A DNA stretch of 64,000 nucleotides from JAHQVI01 sp050330195 (GCA_050330195.1 JBHJOB010000010.1:1-64000), one strand, 5' to 3'. Counted from the first letter of the stretch, positions 43,992 to 53,107 are shown. The notes: generated by a model from the letters alone, not told the origin. Numbers and translations are program-made.

Positions 43992-46169
43992 TCAGGACGG
44001 ATGCTGTCCCGATTGCGGCGATTTCTTGAGGTCTTCAAGACCGAACGCCGCAGGATAATCGACTGATCCACAGCCATTTTCCAACACATTCGGCGCAAGT
44101 TCCAGCGCCATGAAGGCCTCGATCTCGAAAGGATTAAGCAGCATTGCCCCCTTTTTCGAGTCAAATCCGAAAGGACGGTAAAACTGCGGGTCGCCGAGGA
44201 CAAGAACAATCTTTGCGTGTAAGTGTTTGCCGCGCTCAATCGCTGCCCTGGCGAGCTGCTTTCCGATGCCGCGTCGCTGATGGCCGGGATGAACCGCGAG
44301 CGGCGCGAGGGCGAGCGCTTCAATCGGTGAGCCGTTGAATTCCGCCTTGAGCCAGCTCAGACAGACATGGCCGACGATCCGGCCATCGGCCTCGGCCACG
44401 ATGGATGCGGCTTCATGGTCATCGGCTCGCAAGCGTTCGATCAGGTCAGCCTCATACGGTTGTCCGAACGCTGCTGAGACAACATCCCTTATGGCGGCAT
44501 TGTCCGCCGGCCCTGCATTGCGGATGATCACGCGCCGCTCCTCCGTCTCAAGCCTCGCCCGCTCGCGCAACTCACGGCGGATGATCTTGCCGGTCGTCGT
44601 CAGCGGCAGAGCCTCGATAAACGCCACTTCGCGCGGATATTCATGCGCCGCCAGCCGTGATTTCACATGCTCGGCGAGTTCGCGCGCCAGTTCGTCCCCC
44701 GGCGCGTGACCGATTTTCAGCACCACATAAGCCTTCACGATCTCGCCGCGCTGCTCGTCCGGCTTTCCGACCGCCGCCGCCATTTCGACCGCCGGGTGCC
44801 GCATCAGGCAGTCCTCGATCTCGCCGGGGCCGATCCGGTAACCGGCGGAGTTGATCACATCGTCGTCGCGTCCGACAAAGCGGATGCGCCCGTCCGGCTC
44901 GCGCTGGCCCTGATCGCCGGTCACGAGCCAGTCGCAGATGAACTTGGCGTGCGTCGCGTCCTCATTGCCCCAATAGCCCAGAAACATCACCGGATCGGGC
45001 CGCTTGACGGCGATCATGCCGGTTTCGCCTTGGCCGACCGGCTGGCCATTAGCGTCGATCACCTCCAACTCATGGCCCGGCACCGGCTGGCCCATCACGC
45101 CGGGAACGGCGTCCATGATCGCCCCGCAGGAGGACACGATCATGTTGCATTCGGTCTGGCCGTAAAACTCGTTGATCGTCACGCCGAGCACCTTGCGGCC
45201 CCAGTCGAGCAGCTCCGCGCCGAGCGTTTCGCCGCCGCTGGCGACGCTGCGCATCTCGACCTGTTGGCCTTGCGCGGGATCGGTCGCGGCGCGCATCATC
45301 TTCAGGGCGGTCGGGGGCAGGAAGGCGTTGCGGATCTCATATTTGCGGATCAGCTCGAAAGCGGCTTCGGCGGTGAATTTCGTGAAGCGTTTGGCGACCA
45401 CCGGCACGCCGTGATGCAGGGCGGGCAGCAGCACATCGAGCAGGCCGCCGATCCACGCCCAGTCGGCCGGAGTCCAGATGCGGTCGCCGGGCCGGGGCAG
45501 GAAATCGTGGCTCATCTCGACGCCGGGCAGGTGCCCGAGCAGGACGCGGTGGGCATGCAGCGCGCCCTTGGGCTGGCCGGTCGTGCCGGATGTGTAGATG
45601 ATCAGGGCGGGATCGTCGGCGCGGGTCTGCACGGGCGTGAAATCGGTTCTGTGCGCGGTCCGGAGCGTATGAAAGCAGAGTGCGCCGTCCGCCTCGCCGT
45701 CAATGCTCAGGACGAGTTTCAGCGCGGGCAGCTTTTCGCGCAGCGTCGCAAGCTTGGCCGCGCCCTCGGCATTGGTGATGACTGCCGCCGCGCCCGCATC
45801 CGCCAGCCGATGTTCCAGCGCCTCCGCGCCGAACAGCGTGAACAGCGGGATGGCGATGCCGCCCAGCTTGTAGACGGCGATGTGGCTGTAGGCCGTCTCC
45901 GGCGTCTGCGGCAGGAGAATGCCGACGCGGTCGCCCCGGCCCACGCCATGCGCCAGCAAGAGGTTGGCCGTCTGGTTGGACAGGTAGCGCAAGCCGCCGA
46001 AGCTGTAACGGGCATCGCCGCCGCCCTCGCGCACGTCGATCAGCGCCAGCCGGTCCGCGTCCAGTTCGGCCCAGCGGTCGCAGACATCGACGCCAATATT
46101 GTAGAAATCCGGCACATCCCAGCGAAAACGGGCGCGCAGCTCTTCATAGGTCGAGGCGGAGGGAAGCAT
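43992..46169 (-). CDS. AMP-forming acyl-CoA synthetase fused to a GNAT acetyltransferase
   Basis: The 725-residue protein has two enzymes in one chain. Residues 1-540 are an AMP-dependent acyl-CoA synthetase: ATP-binding P loop IIYTSGTTGQPKGAL near 190-205, NEFYGQTECN, VTGDQGQREPDGRIRFVGRDDDVINSAGYRIGP split over the hinge, and the C-terminal LPLTTTGKIIRRELR with the catalytic, acetylatable Lys528. Residues ~547-725 are a GNAT domain (VIIRNAGPADNAAIRDVV, acetyl-CoA loop HPGHQRRGIGKQLARAAIERG, then FYRPFGFDSKKGAML), of the YhbS-like type. The frame is continuous with no stop at the junction. ATG 46169 lacks a strong ribosome binding site. It stands alone between pyrE and the DUF2062 gene. Confidence 0.9.
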   Translation of the reverse strand: MLPSASTYEELRARFRWDVPDFYNIGVDVCDRWAELDADRLALIDVREGGGDARYSFGGLRYLSNQTANLLLAHGVGRGDRVGILLPQTPETAYSHIAVYKLGGIAIPLFTLFGAEALEHRLADAGAAAVITNAEGAAKLATLREKLPALKLVLSIDGEADGALCFHTLRTAHRTDFTPVQTRADDPALIIYTSGTTGQPKGALHAHRVLLGHLPGVEMSHDFLPRPGDRIWTPADWAWIGGLLDVLLPALHHGVPVVAKRFTKFTAEAAFELIRKYEIRNAFLPPTALKMMRAATDPAQGQQVEMRSVASGGETLGAELLDWGRKVLGVTINEFYGQTECNMIVSSCGAIMDAVPGVMGQPVPGHELEVIDANGQPVGQGETGMIAVKRPDPVMFLGYWGNEDATHAKFICDWLVTGDQGQREPDGRIRFVGRDDDVINSAGYRIGPGEIEDCLMRHPAVEMAAAVGKPDEQRGEIVKAYVVLKIGHAPGDELARELAEHVKSRLAAHEYPREVAFIEALPLTTTGKIIRRELRERARLETEERRVIIRNAGPADNAAIRDVVSAAFGQPYEADLIERLRADDHEAASIVAEADGRIVGHVCLSWLKAEFNGSPIEALALAPLAVHPGHQRRGIGKQLARAAIERGKHLHAKIVLVLGDPQFYRPFGFDSKKGAMLLNPFEIEAFMALELAPNVLENGCGSVDYPAAFGLEDLKKSPQSGQHPS

Positions 46170-46218
46170 GGCTTTTCTCGAGGCCGATTTCCAAATCTGT
46201 CATGCGTGTGCAAACGGG

Positions 46219-46379
46219 CACAATTCACCTCTCCTTTAGGGAGAGGTCGAGACGCGCCAGCGTCGCGGGTGAGGGGATTTTTACTTTGCTGTCAGGTTCT
46301 TACGCCCCTCACCCCAGCCCTCTCCCGAAGGTGAGCGCTCGTCGCTCACCGTAAAGGTTCGCGATTAGGAGAGGGAGCG
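46219..46379. repeat. Palindromic intergenic repeat of the CCTCTCCC/GGGAGAGG type
   Basis: The 160 bases between pyrE and the fused synthetase gene are built of nested inverted repeats: GGGTGAGGGG with CCCCTCACCC (46267-46276 and 46305-46314), GGTGAGCG with CGCTCACC (46330-46350), and flanking CTCTCC/GGAGAG stretches. This composition is seen in dispersed repeats of many alphaproteobacteria and gives a large hairpin in RNA. Only one copy is in the window. Confidence 0.6.
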
Positions 46380-46380
46380 T

Positions 46381-46965
46381 TCACTTCATGCCGCGGCTCC
46401 CCGGCTTGATGGCTGGGATCGCAGCCAGTTCAGGCGGGAGATTGTCGGGCGAATGGTTCTTGATGTCGAGCCTTAACAGCGGCGTCAGCGGCACGCCGAC
46501 ATCGGATGTTCCGCCCGAGCGGTCCACCAGACACGCCGCCGCCACAGGCACGCCGCCTTCCTCCGCTATCGCCTTGATGCATTCGCGCGAGGACAGGCCG
46601 GTCGTGACGACGTCCTCGACCATCAGCACGCGCGCGCCTTTCTCGATGCTGAAGCCGCGCCGGAGCGTGAACTGCCCGTCCACGCGCTCGAAGAAGATCG
46701 CCGGAACGCCGAGCTGGCGGCCCATCTCGTAGCCGACCACGACCCCGCCCATCGCAGGCGAGGCCACGATGTCGAACGGCCCGACGCCGCTTGCCTGCAG
46801 CTTCTCGCTGAGCGCCGCGCAGAGCCGCTCGCCGCGTTTCGCGTCCATCATGACGCGCGCGCATTGCAGATAGGTGTCGCTCCGCAGGCCGGATGTGAGG
46901 ATGAAATGACCGGTCAGCAGAGCCTCGGCGGCACGGAATTCGGCGATGATCTCTTCGTCTGTCAT
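46381..46965 (-). CDS. pyrE: Orotate phosphoribosyltransferase
   Basis: PyrE joins orotate and PRPP to form OMP in pyrimidine synthesis. The 194-residue protein has LTSGLRSDTYLQCARVM near residue 25, ASPAMGGVVVGYEMGRQLG, and the PRPP-binding loop VLMVEDVVTTGLSSRECI. The length is typical. Start at ATG 46963-46965. It has the palindromic repeat just downstream. Confidence 0.95.
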   Translation of the reverse strand: MTDEEIIAEFRAAEALLTGHFILTSGLRSDTYLQCARVMMDAKRGERLCAALSEKLQASGVGPFDIVASPAMGGVVVGYEMGRQLGVPAIFFERVDGQFTLRRGFSIEKGARVLMVEDVVTTGLSSRECIKAIAEEGGVPVAAACLVDRSGGTSDVGVPLTPLLRLDIKNHSPDNLPPELAAIPAIKPGSRGMK

Positions 46966-47067
46966 GGCGAGTTGTTTTATGCGCTGGCGGGGGGAAGTGC
47001 AAGCGGGCAGCTCGCCGTCTCAACCGAAAAGCTGGCCGAAAACACATGCTTCCGGCCAGCCCTGTTT

Positions 47068-49245
47068 CTAACCTGCGGGCCGAATGCAGCGGCCTCTGAC
47101 GCGCACCTTGCCTCGTGGGCAATCACGTTGGACAGTTGGCTTGCGGACGCACCGGAATACGGACTGCCCGACCCGCTTAACCGTCATACGGCGGGGACAG
47201 ACGCATCTGCGCCCTCTCGCCTTGCCGCCAATGCAGCGCAACGGCGTGACCTGTTTCTTGCACTGCCAAGCATTGCGGCCAATTGAGACCTTCTTTGTTC
47301 TTGCGCCGCACAGACAGCGCTGCCCGCGTATTTGTCCGCCTTTGCAGACGATTTGAACAGGCTTTTTCACGCAGCGCCATGCGCGCGCGCCCAGTTTGAC
47401 GCGATGTTCATTCCTGGCGCACACACACCGTTTCCCGCGCTGCTCCCCGCCTACACAGCGAATGCGGGGCGGATCGACGACACGTACGGGCGGAGCCGTA
47501 TCCACACCAGGCGTTGGCCGGGGCGGATCGACGACGCGTACGGGTGGCGCCGTATCCACACTGTGGGTGGGTCGGGGCGGACTGACGAGGTCTGACGAAC
47601 CCGTCTGCACCGACGGCGTGATACAGTTATATTTATGCCCGCGCAGATCGACAATCTTGGGCTTGCCTTTGGAACGCGTCTTCAAAGCACAGTTGAGCTG
47701 TTCATTCTTCTCAATTGCAAGCGGCAGAACGGCTGCAGCGATGAACGTGTCATTTCCGGTCTGGTGCGCGGTTGCATCGCCCGTCCAACTCCGTCCTCCC
47801 GTACAGTCAAGCTGATAGGGTATCTTGCCGCTCCGGTCAGCGCGCAGGCTGACGCCTATGCTGGCTTCGCGCGGGCAGCGACTTCCCTTGTCGCGAAATG
47901 AGATTTGGCCGCCAAGCACGTTGAGGCACTCGACCTTGAGCCATGTCCAGCCGGAATTGCCGGCAGGGTCGTTCTTGACCTGCGCCATGAGCTGGGCCTC
48001 GAACGCGCTGATTTCGAAGCTCCGCGTGGCGACCGCCTTGTAGCGATCATCCTCACGCTTGGCTTTAACCGTGCCATTGTAAACGACAAGGCCGCCCTGA
48101 TGCTTGATCTCGTAAGGGATATTACCGGGACGGTTGGCTGTGAAGTTCACGGTTTCGACCACGCGTTTCGGACAGGCCGAGACGTTCTCGACTTCGTAGG
48201 ACAGCCAGACGCTATGGACCTTGAGCGGTCCGCAATCGACCCTGATCGTCTCAACCTTGCTCTTTGGGCCATCGACGACAGCAACGCGGAAACGATGCTG
48301 GCCGGGGTCGACCCTGTAGCGCTGTAAGCGCTCCACGCGCCACCAGCTCTTGTTTCCCAGCGTCACCTTGCGAGGCTGGATAACGATTTCCTCAGAAGCC
48401 TTGCCGTTGTGAAGGAAGTGAAAGCGCGCTTCGGTCTTTCTCTCATAGTCGATGAAAGCCGAAACCTCGACCTGCCGCGGGCATGTTTCCCCAACCTGCT
48501 TGACGCGGATATCGACATTGGGTGGTGTTGGCGTCAGATCTGCAGACCGTGGATCAGTGTGGCTGAGACAAACGACGTTCACGGGGAATGTCGTGTGGGC
48601 AATGGCCGGACGGCTAGATGCTCCGGCGGGGTACCATCCGGTCCATGAAACGAATTGCGAGCCCTTCCAGGCGCCGGCGCTAAATCCGGCGTGGACCGTA
48701 AATTCCATTTGGCCGCCAGACCTGTTCTCCGCCGGCAGGTTGCTGAAGGCATTGTTGCACCGGTCGATCACATCCTGTTCGCGATTAAAGCCAATCCCCG
48801 GAATGCCAGTGTTCACCATCGTCACGGCGTTCATCCTGAAGTTGGCGTGGGTGTCGACAGATTTCTCGTAAGTGCCGTCTTTTGCGCCTTGAACGTCCAA
48901 CGGGAGTTGGGACGTGACGGTGGGATCGCCTGTCGTGATGGTCCAGCCGTAAATCCGGTGTCCGGACTTGACTCTCGCCTTGAGTTTGAAGCGCGTCTCC
49001 ACGTCACCAACAAGGTGTGTGTAGCGCTCACCATCATGACCGACGAAGATCGATGCGGCGGCAGGACGTCCGCTGCCGCCGGGGCTCCACTCTATCGACG
49101 CGGATGTGAATGGATGAGGGGTGCTTGGATGTTCCGCCTGCGCCGTCGAAGCGAACGACACAATGGCGGCCAATGTTGCTGCGCGGGCCAATCCCGCGCG
49201 CGTGCAGGGAAAAATTCTGAGATTGATATGCTCGGTGCTCAACAT
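47068..49245 (-). CDS. Large secreted protein with Pro-rich repeat and Cys-rich basic modules
   Basis: The family is not recognised. The 725-residue protein has a signal peptide with a long n-region (cleavage near STAQAEHP; start supported by GGAGG five bases before ATG 49245). The body (about 40-560) holds three similar strand-rich stretches of about 100 residues with paired cysteines (for example GETCPRQVEVS, SACPKRVVETVNF, GSRCPREASIGVSL), possibly Ig-like domains. Then come two copies of an 18-residue proline-rich repeat (DTAPPVRVVDPPRPTPGV) and three Cys-rich modules with the pattern C-x2-G-x5-R-C-x-C ... W/F-R-C (CVGG...RCVC, CKGG...RCLC, CIGG...RCVC), ending with a short fourth module. 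Likely periplasmic or surface-exposed. Confidence 0.7.
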   Translation of the reverse strand: MLSTEHINLRIFPCTRAGLARAATLAAIVSFASTAQAEHPSTPHPFTSASIEWSPGGSGRPAAASIFVGHDGERYTHLVGDVETRFKLKARVKSGHRIYGWTITTGDPTVTSQLPLDVQGAKDGTYEKSVDTHANFRMNAVTMVNTGIPGIGFNREQDVIDRCNNAFSNLPAENRSGGQMEFTVHAGFSAGAWKGSQFVSWTGWYPAGASSRPAIAHTTFPVNVVCLSHTDPRSADLTPTPPNVDIRVKQVGETCPRQVEVSAFIDYERKTEARFHFLHNGKASEEIVIQPRKVTLGNKSWWRVERLQRYRVDPGQHRFRVAVVDGPKSKVETIRVDCGPLKVHSVWLSYEVENVSACPKRVVETVNFTANRPGNIPYEIKHQGGLVVYNGTVKAKREDDRYKAVATRSFEISAFEAQLMAQVKNDPAGNSGWTWLKVECLNVLGGQISFRDKGSRCPREASIGVSLRADRSGKIPYQLDCTGGRSWTGDATAHQTGNDTFIAAAVLPLAIEKNEQLNCALKTRSKGKPKIVDLRGHKYNCITPSVQTGSSDLVSPPRPTHSVDTAPPVRVVDPPRPTPGVDTAPPVRVVDPPRIRCVGGEQRGKRCVCARNEHRVKLGARAWRCVKKPVQIVCKGGQIRGQRCLCGARTKKVSIGRNAWQCKKQVTPLRCIGGKARGRRCVCPRRMTVKRVGQSVFRCVRKPTVQRDCPRGKVRVRGRCIRPAG
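47467..47574 (-). repeat. 54-bp tandem repeat within the secreted protein gene
   Basis: Two units of 54 bases (47467-47520 and 47521-47574) encode the repeated 18-residue Pro/Val-rich linker. A third unit begins with GGGGCGG but soon diverges. Unit number may vary between strains. Confidence 0.7.
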
Positions 49246-49514
49246 CTTAGCCTCCGTCGAGTCCGGGGTAAATGAGAGCGGGCTGTCAGTCGTTCGGAAC
49301 GAAAGACAATCGTAACAGCCGCGCGGCTACCGGTTTGTCGCACCGAAGGACAGGAAAGGTTCAAATGAGGGAAATGGAGCAAGCGAGCAGTCGCTCGGCG
49401 ATGATCACTTGCGGAAAATGCAGATGACCACCGGGGCGTTCAGCCGACGCTTGAGATAGCATCGCAACGATTACTGACGGGCTTGAAGAAAACGCCCGGA
49501 AATCTGCCGTCTGC

Positions 49515-51740
49515 TTAGGACAAAACCCGCTCGACCTTGTTCACCGCGGACAGGCTTTTCAGCCCGTTCAGGATGTTCCGCAGGTGCTTCACGTCCCACA
49601 CTTCAAGGTCGATCAGCATGTCGGTGAAATCGACGCGGCGGTCGGTCATTTCCAGCTTGTCGATATTGCCTTGGGAATTGCCGATGACGCCCGCGATCTG
49701 GGCAAGCGAGCCCGGTTCATTGACGGCCGTGATCTTGATCTGCACGGGGAAGAATTCGTGGGAGCCCTCGTCGATGTCCCAGGTGACGTCGATCCAGCGG
49801 TCGTTGTGGTCGTAATGGTCCTTCAGCAGCGGCGAATGGATCGGGTAGATGGTGATGCCCTTGTTCGGTTCGAAAATGCCGACGATGCGCTCGCCGGGGA
49901 TCGCGCCGCCGGGTGCGAAATGGATCGGCAGATCGCCCTTGGCGCCGCGGATCGGGATGCCGTTCGCACCGTTGACGCTGTGTTCCTCCGGCACGCTGCC
50001 TGGCCAGCGGAATCGGAGATTGGTCACGCGGCGCAGATTGAACCAGCCTTCGTCGGAGCGCTTGATCGCAAGCCGCTTGGGCTGCTCGGGCTGCGCCTCG
50101 CCCGGATAGGCCGCCTTGTAGACTTCCGCCGCCGTCAGCTCGCCGCGTCCGACGAGGGCGAAAACATCCTCCAGCGATTTCCGCGACAGCCGGCCGAGCG
50201 CGGCGATGATCGCGTCCTCCGAATAGGTCTTCTCGCGCTTTGCGAAGGCGGATTTCAGGATGTCGCGCCCGAGATTGCAATATTGCTTGCGCACGGCTTC
50301 GCGGCTGGCGCGGCGGATCGCGGAGCGCGCCTTGCCGGTGACGGCGATATTCTCCCATGCGGGCGGCGGAACCTGCGCTTCGGAGGTGATGATGTTGACC
50401 TCGTCGCCATTGCGCAGCTCGGTCGTCAGCGGCATGTGGCGGCCATTGACCTTCGCGCCGACGCAAGCGTTGCCGACATTGGTGTGAACCGCGTAGGCGA
50501 AGTCGATCGGCGTGGAGCCGCGCGGCAGGGCGATCAGGCGGCCCTTCGGCGTGAAGCAGAACACCTGATCCTGGAACAGCTCCAGCTTGGTGTGTTCCAG
50601 AAACTCTTCCGGATTGTCGCCTTCGAGCAAATTGGCGACCAGCTTGCGCAGCCACTGATAGGGCGTCGGGTCTTCCGTGGCGGAGACGCCGTTCGCCGCC
50701 AGAACCACGCCATCCTTGTAGAGCGCATGGGCGGCGACGCCATATTCGGCGATCTCGTTCATCGTCGCCGTCCGGATCTGCAACTCGACGCGCTGATGGC
50801 CGGGGCCGACGATGGTCGTATGGATCGACTGGTAATTGTTGTATTTCGGCGTGGAGATATAGTCCTTGAACCGGCCCGGCACGGTGCGCCAGGTGGTGTG
50901 GACCGCGCCGAGCACGCGGTAGCAGGCGCAGATATCGTCGACGATGATGCGGAAGCCGTAAATGTCGGAAAGCTGCTCCAGCGACACCTGCTTGTTGTCC
51001 ATCTTGCGCCAGATGGAATAGGGGCGCTTCTCGCGGCTTGAAACTTTGGCCTCGATCTTGCGGTCGGTGAGGCGGGCGTTCAGCTCGGCCTCGATCGTCT
51101 TGATGATGTCCTTGTTGCGCTCGCGAAGCTGGGCAAGCTGCGACGTCAGGGCCTCATAGGCTTCCGGCTGCAGCCATTTGAAGGCAAGCTCCTCAAGCTC
51201 GTCCTTCATGTCCTGAATGCCCATCCGTCCGGCGAGCGGCGAATAGATGTCGAGCGTTTCCTGCGCGATCCGCCGCCTCTTGTGCGGCTTCATGTGCTCC
51301 AGCGTGCGCATGTTGTGGAGCCGGTCGGCCAGCTTCACGAGCAGCACGCGGATGTCGCTGGAAATGGCGATGAGCAGCTTGCGGAAATTCTCGGCCTGTT
51401 CGGCGCGCTTGCTGACGAGGTTCAGCTTGTCGATCTTGGTCAAGCCGTCGACAATCGCGCCAATGTCCTCGCCGAACTTGTCGACAATCTCCGCCTTGGT
51501 CGCTTCTGTGTCCTCGATGACGTCGTGGAGCAGGGCGGTCGCGATCGTGGCGTCGTCCAGCTCGTAGTCGGTGAGGATCGCGGCGACTTCGAGCGGGTGC
51601 GAGAAGTAGGGATCGCCCGAGGCGCGCTTCTGGTTGCCATGCGCCTTCATCGCGTACACATAGGCGCGATTCAGCAGATCCTCATTGGCTGCCGGATTGT
51701 AGCTCTGGACTTTTTCGACAAGTTCATATTGCCGCATCAT
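49515..51740 (-). CDS. rsh: Bifunctional (p)ppGpp synthetase/hydrolase (RelA/SpoT homologue)
   Basis: Rsh makes and degrades (p)ppGpp for the stringent response. The 741-residue protein has an HD hydrolase domain with HPLEVAAILTDYELDDATIATALLHDVIEDT, a synthetase domain with RFKDYISTPKYNNYQSIHTTI, a TGS domain (CFTPKGRLIALPRGSTPIDFAYAVHTNVG) and a C-terminal ACT domain (VNEPGSLAQIAGVIGNSQGNIDKLEM). The RxKD form of the synthetase motif (RFKD) marks bifunctional enzymes, as opposed to ExDD in RelA-only. It lies 51 bases after rpoZ on the same strand. Confidence 0.96.
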   Translation of the reverse strand: MMRQYELVEKVQSYNPAANEDLLNRAYVYAMKAHGNQKRASGDPYFSHPLEVAAILTDYELDDATIATALLHDVIEDTEATKAEIVDKFGEDIGAIVDGLTKIDKLNLVSKRAEQAENFRKLLIAISSDIRVLLVKLADRLHNMRTLEHMKPHKRRRIAQETLDIYSPLAGRMGIQDMKDELEELAFKWLQPEAYEALTSQLAQLRERNKDIIKTIEAELNARLTDRKIEAKVSSREKRPYSIWRKMDNKQVSLEQLSDIYGFRIIVDDICACYRVLGAVHTTWRTVPGRFKDYISTPKYNNYQSIHTTIVGPGHQRVELQIRTATMNEIAEYGVAAHALYKDGVVLAANGVSATEDPTPYQWLRKLVANLLEGDNPEEFLEHTKLELFQDQVFCFTPKGRLIALPRGSTPIDFAYAVHTNVGNACVGAKVNGRHMPLTTELRNGDEVNIITSEAQVPPPAWENIAVTGKARSAIRRASREAVRKQYCNLGRDILKSAFAKREKTYSEDAIIAALGRLSRKSLEDVFALVGRGELTAAEVYKAAYPGEAQPEQPKRLAIKRSDEGWFNLRRVTNLRFRWPGSVPEEHSVNGANGIPIRGAKGDLPIHFAPGGAIPGERIVGIFEPNKGITIYPIHSPLLKDHYDHNDRWIDVTWDIDEGSHEFFPVQIKITAVNEPGSLAQIAGVIGNSQGNIDKLEMTDRRVDFTDMLIDLEVWDVKHLRNILNGLKSLSAVNKVERVLS

Positions 51741-51791
51741 GACGGGAACCCTCGCCCGCCTGTTGCCAGACCAGAAGCCTCGCTATGGCGG

Positions 51792-52199
51792 TTAGCGGGA
51801 CCGGTTGTTCTGATGCTGGTCAGTCGGGATGCTTCTTTCCATACCACGGAGAAGTTCTTCTTCTGTCATCCGGTCGATAACGACATCGCTCGACGGGTCG
51901 TCACGGCTGAAGACCGGGCGGTCGGAGGAACCGGACAGCATCGGAACCGCATCGGGCTCGGGCTCGTCGACTTCGACGTAGCGCTGCATCGAGTGTATCA
52001 GATCTTCCTTGATGTCTTCCGGCGAAATGGTGCGCTCGGCGATCTCACGCAGGGAAACGACAGGATTCTTGTCGTTTTCACGTTCGACCGTGATCGGGGC
52101 GCCGGCGGAAACGCTCCGGGCGCGGTGGGCGGCGAGCAGAACCAGCTCAAACCGATTTGGTACCTTGTCGACGCAGTCTTCAACGGTCACGCGAGCCAT
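51792..52199 (-). CDS. rpoZ: RNA polymerase omega subunit
   Basis: Omega helps assemble RNA polymerase and forms part of a ppGpp site. The 135-residue protein starts MARVTVEDCVDKVPNRFELVLLAAHRARSVSAGAP, the omega signature, with KNPVVSLREIAERTISPEDIKEDLI next. The extended acidic C-terminus is usual in alphaproteobacteria. It is directly upstream of rsh, the common alphaproteobacterial arrangement. Confidence 0.96.
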   Translation of the reverse strand: MARVTVEDCVDKVPNRFELVLLAAHRARSVSAGAPITVERENDKNPVVSLREIAERTISPEDIKEDLIHSMQRYVEVDEPEPDAVPMLSGSSDRPVFSRDDPSSDVVIDRMTEEELLRGMERSIPTDQHQNNRSR

Positions 52200-52374
52200 G
52201 GCGCAGGATTCCCATGTTTGTCTGGAGAAATTTATCCTTTAAGTAGCGATTTTTTCGCTCACGCGCAAGCCTTGCGGCCCCAAACTCACAGCCCTCGGCA
52301 ATGAATATAAAGACGGAGTATCTCATGTAATGTTCTGGTTGCATGAGAATGTGCGGCCGCTTATAGGTAAGGTC

Positions 52375-52719
52375 ATGAAACTCGACCTGCTGTTCCGGGC
52401 TCTGGCGGATCCGACAAGGCGGCGGCTGATGGACGAACTTGCCGAGCGCGACGGGCAAACGCTGTTCGAGCTGCATGTCCGGCTCATCACCTGGCAGGGC
52501 GCGGCCCTGTCCCGGCAGGCATTGTCCAAACATCTGGGCGTGCTGGAAAAAGCCGGGCTGGTGCGCAGCGAGTGGCGGTGGCGCAGCAAGCACCATTTTC
52601 TCGAAAGAGCGCCGATCCGTCAGGCTTGGGACATGTGGCTCGGGTCATTTGCCGAAAGCGAAGAAGGCAAGGAGGAAAATGCCGATGAAGATCGTTGTGA
52701 CGAGCATCATGGTCGATGA
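52375..52719 (+). CDS. ArsR family transcriptional regulator
   Basis: The 114-residue protein has the ArsR winged-helix pattern KLDLLFRALADPTRRRLMDELAERDGQTLFEL then ALSRQALSKHLGVLEKAGLVRSEWRWRSKHHFLE. No metal-binding Cys motif is seen, so it may respond to another signal. I chose ATG 52375 because of AAGG five bases upstream and the family start. Its last 41 bases overlap the VOC gene downstream, so the two are coupled and probably functionally linked. Confidence 0.88.
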   Translation: MKLDLLFRALADPTRRRLMDELAERDGQTLFELHVRLITWQGAALSRQALSKHLGVLEKAGLVRSEWRWRSKHHFLERAPIRQAWDMWLGSFAESEEGKEENADEDRCDEHHGR

Positions 52720-53071
52720 TCAGGACAAGGCGCTGCGGTTCTATACCGAAGTTCTTGGCTTCCTGCCCAAGCTGGATATCCCTATGGGCGAGCATCGCTG
52801 GCTGACATTGGTGTCGCCGGACGATCCCGATGGCGTTCAACTCGTGCTGGAGCCCGACAGTCATCCCGCCGCAAGGCCGTTCAAGGACGCGCTGACCGCC
52901 GATGGCATTCCCTGCACCTCCTTCGGCGTTGCCGACATTCACGCCGAGCATCAGCGGCTGCTTGGCCTCGGCGTCGAATTCACCCAGCCGCCGGTGACGA
53001 TGGGACCGGTGACAACGGCCGTCTTCTCGGACACTTGCGGCAATCTGCTGCAGATCGCCCAGCATCATTGA
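52679..53071 (+). CDS. VOC (glyoxalase/bleomycin resistance) family protein
   Basis: The 130-residue protein has the VOC fold: VVTSIMVDDQDKALRFYTEVLGFLPKLD at the start, HRWLTLVSPDDPDGVQLVLEPD in the middle and PVTTAVFSDTCGNLLQI at the end. The canonical metal-site residues cannot be fully assigned by eye. The start has GGAGG four bases upstream. It overlaps the ArsR gene; such ArsR-VOC pairs are common in rhizobia. Substrate is unknown. Confidence 0.87.
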   Translation: MPMKIVVTSIMVDDQDKALRFYTEVLGFLPKLDIPMGEHRWLTLVSPDDPDGVQLVLEPDSHPAARPFKDALTADGIPCTSFGVADIHAEHQRLLGLGVEFTQPPVTMGPVTTAVFSDTCGNLLQIAQHH

Positions 53072-53107
53072 TGCCGGCCGCGCAAACCGCGACCGCCTGG
53101 AAAGCTG

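Noticed and set aside
43992..46169. Fused synthetase-GNAT gene as an assembly error
   Set aside because: The frame continues without a stop, both domains are complete and the linker is of normal length, so a true fusion is more likely; still listed as testable.
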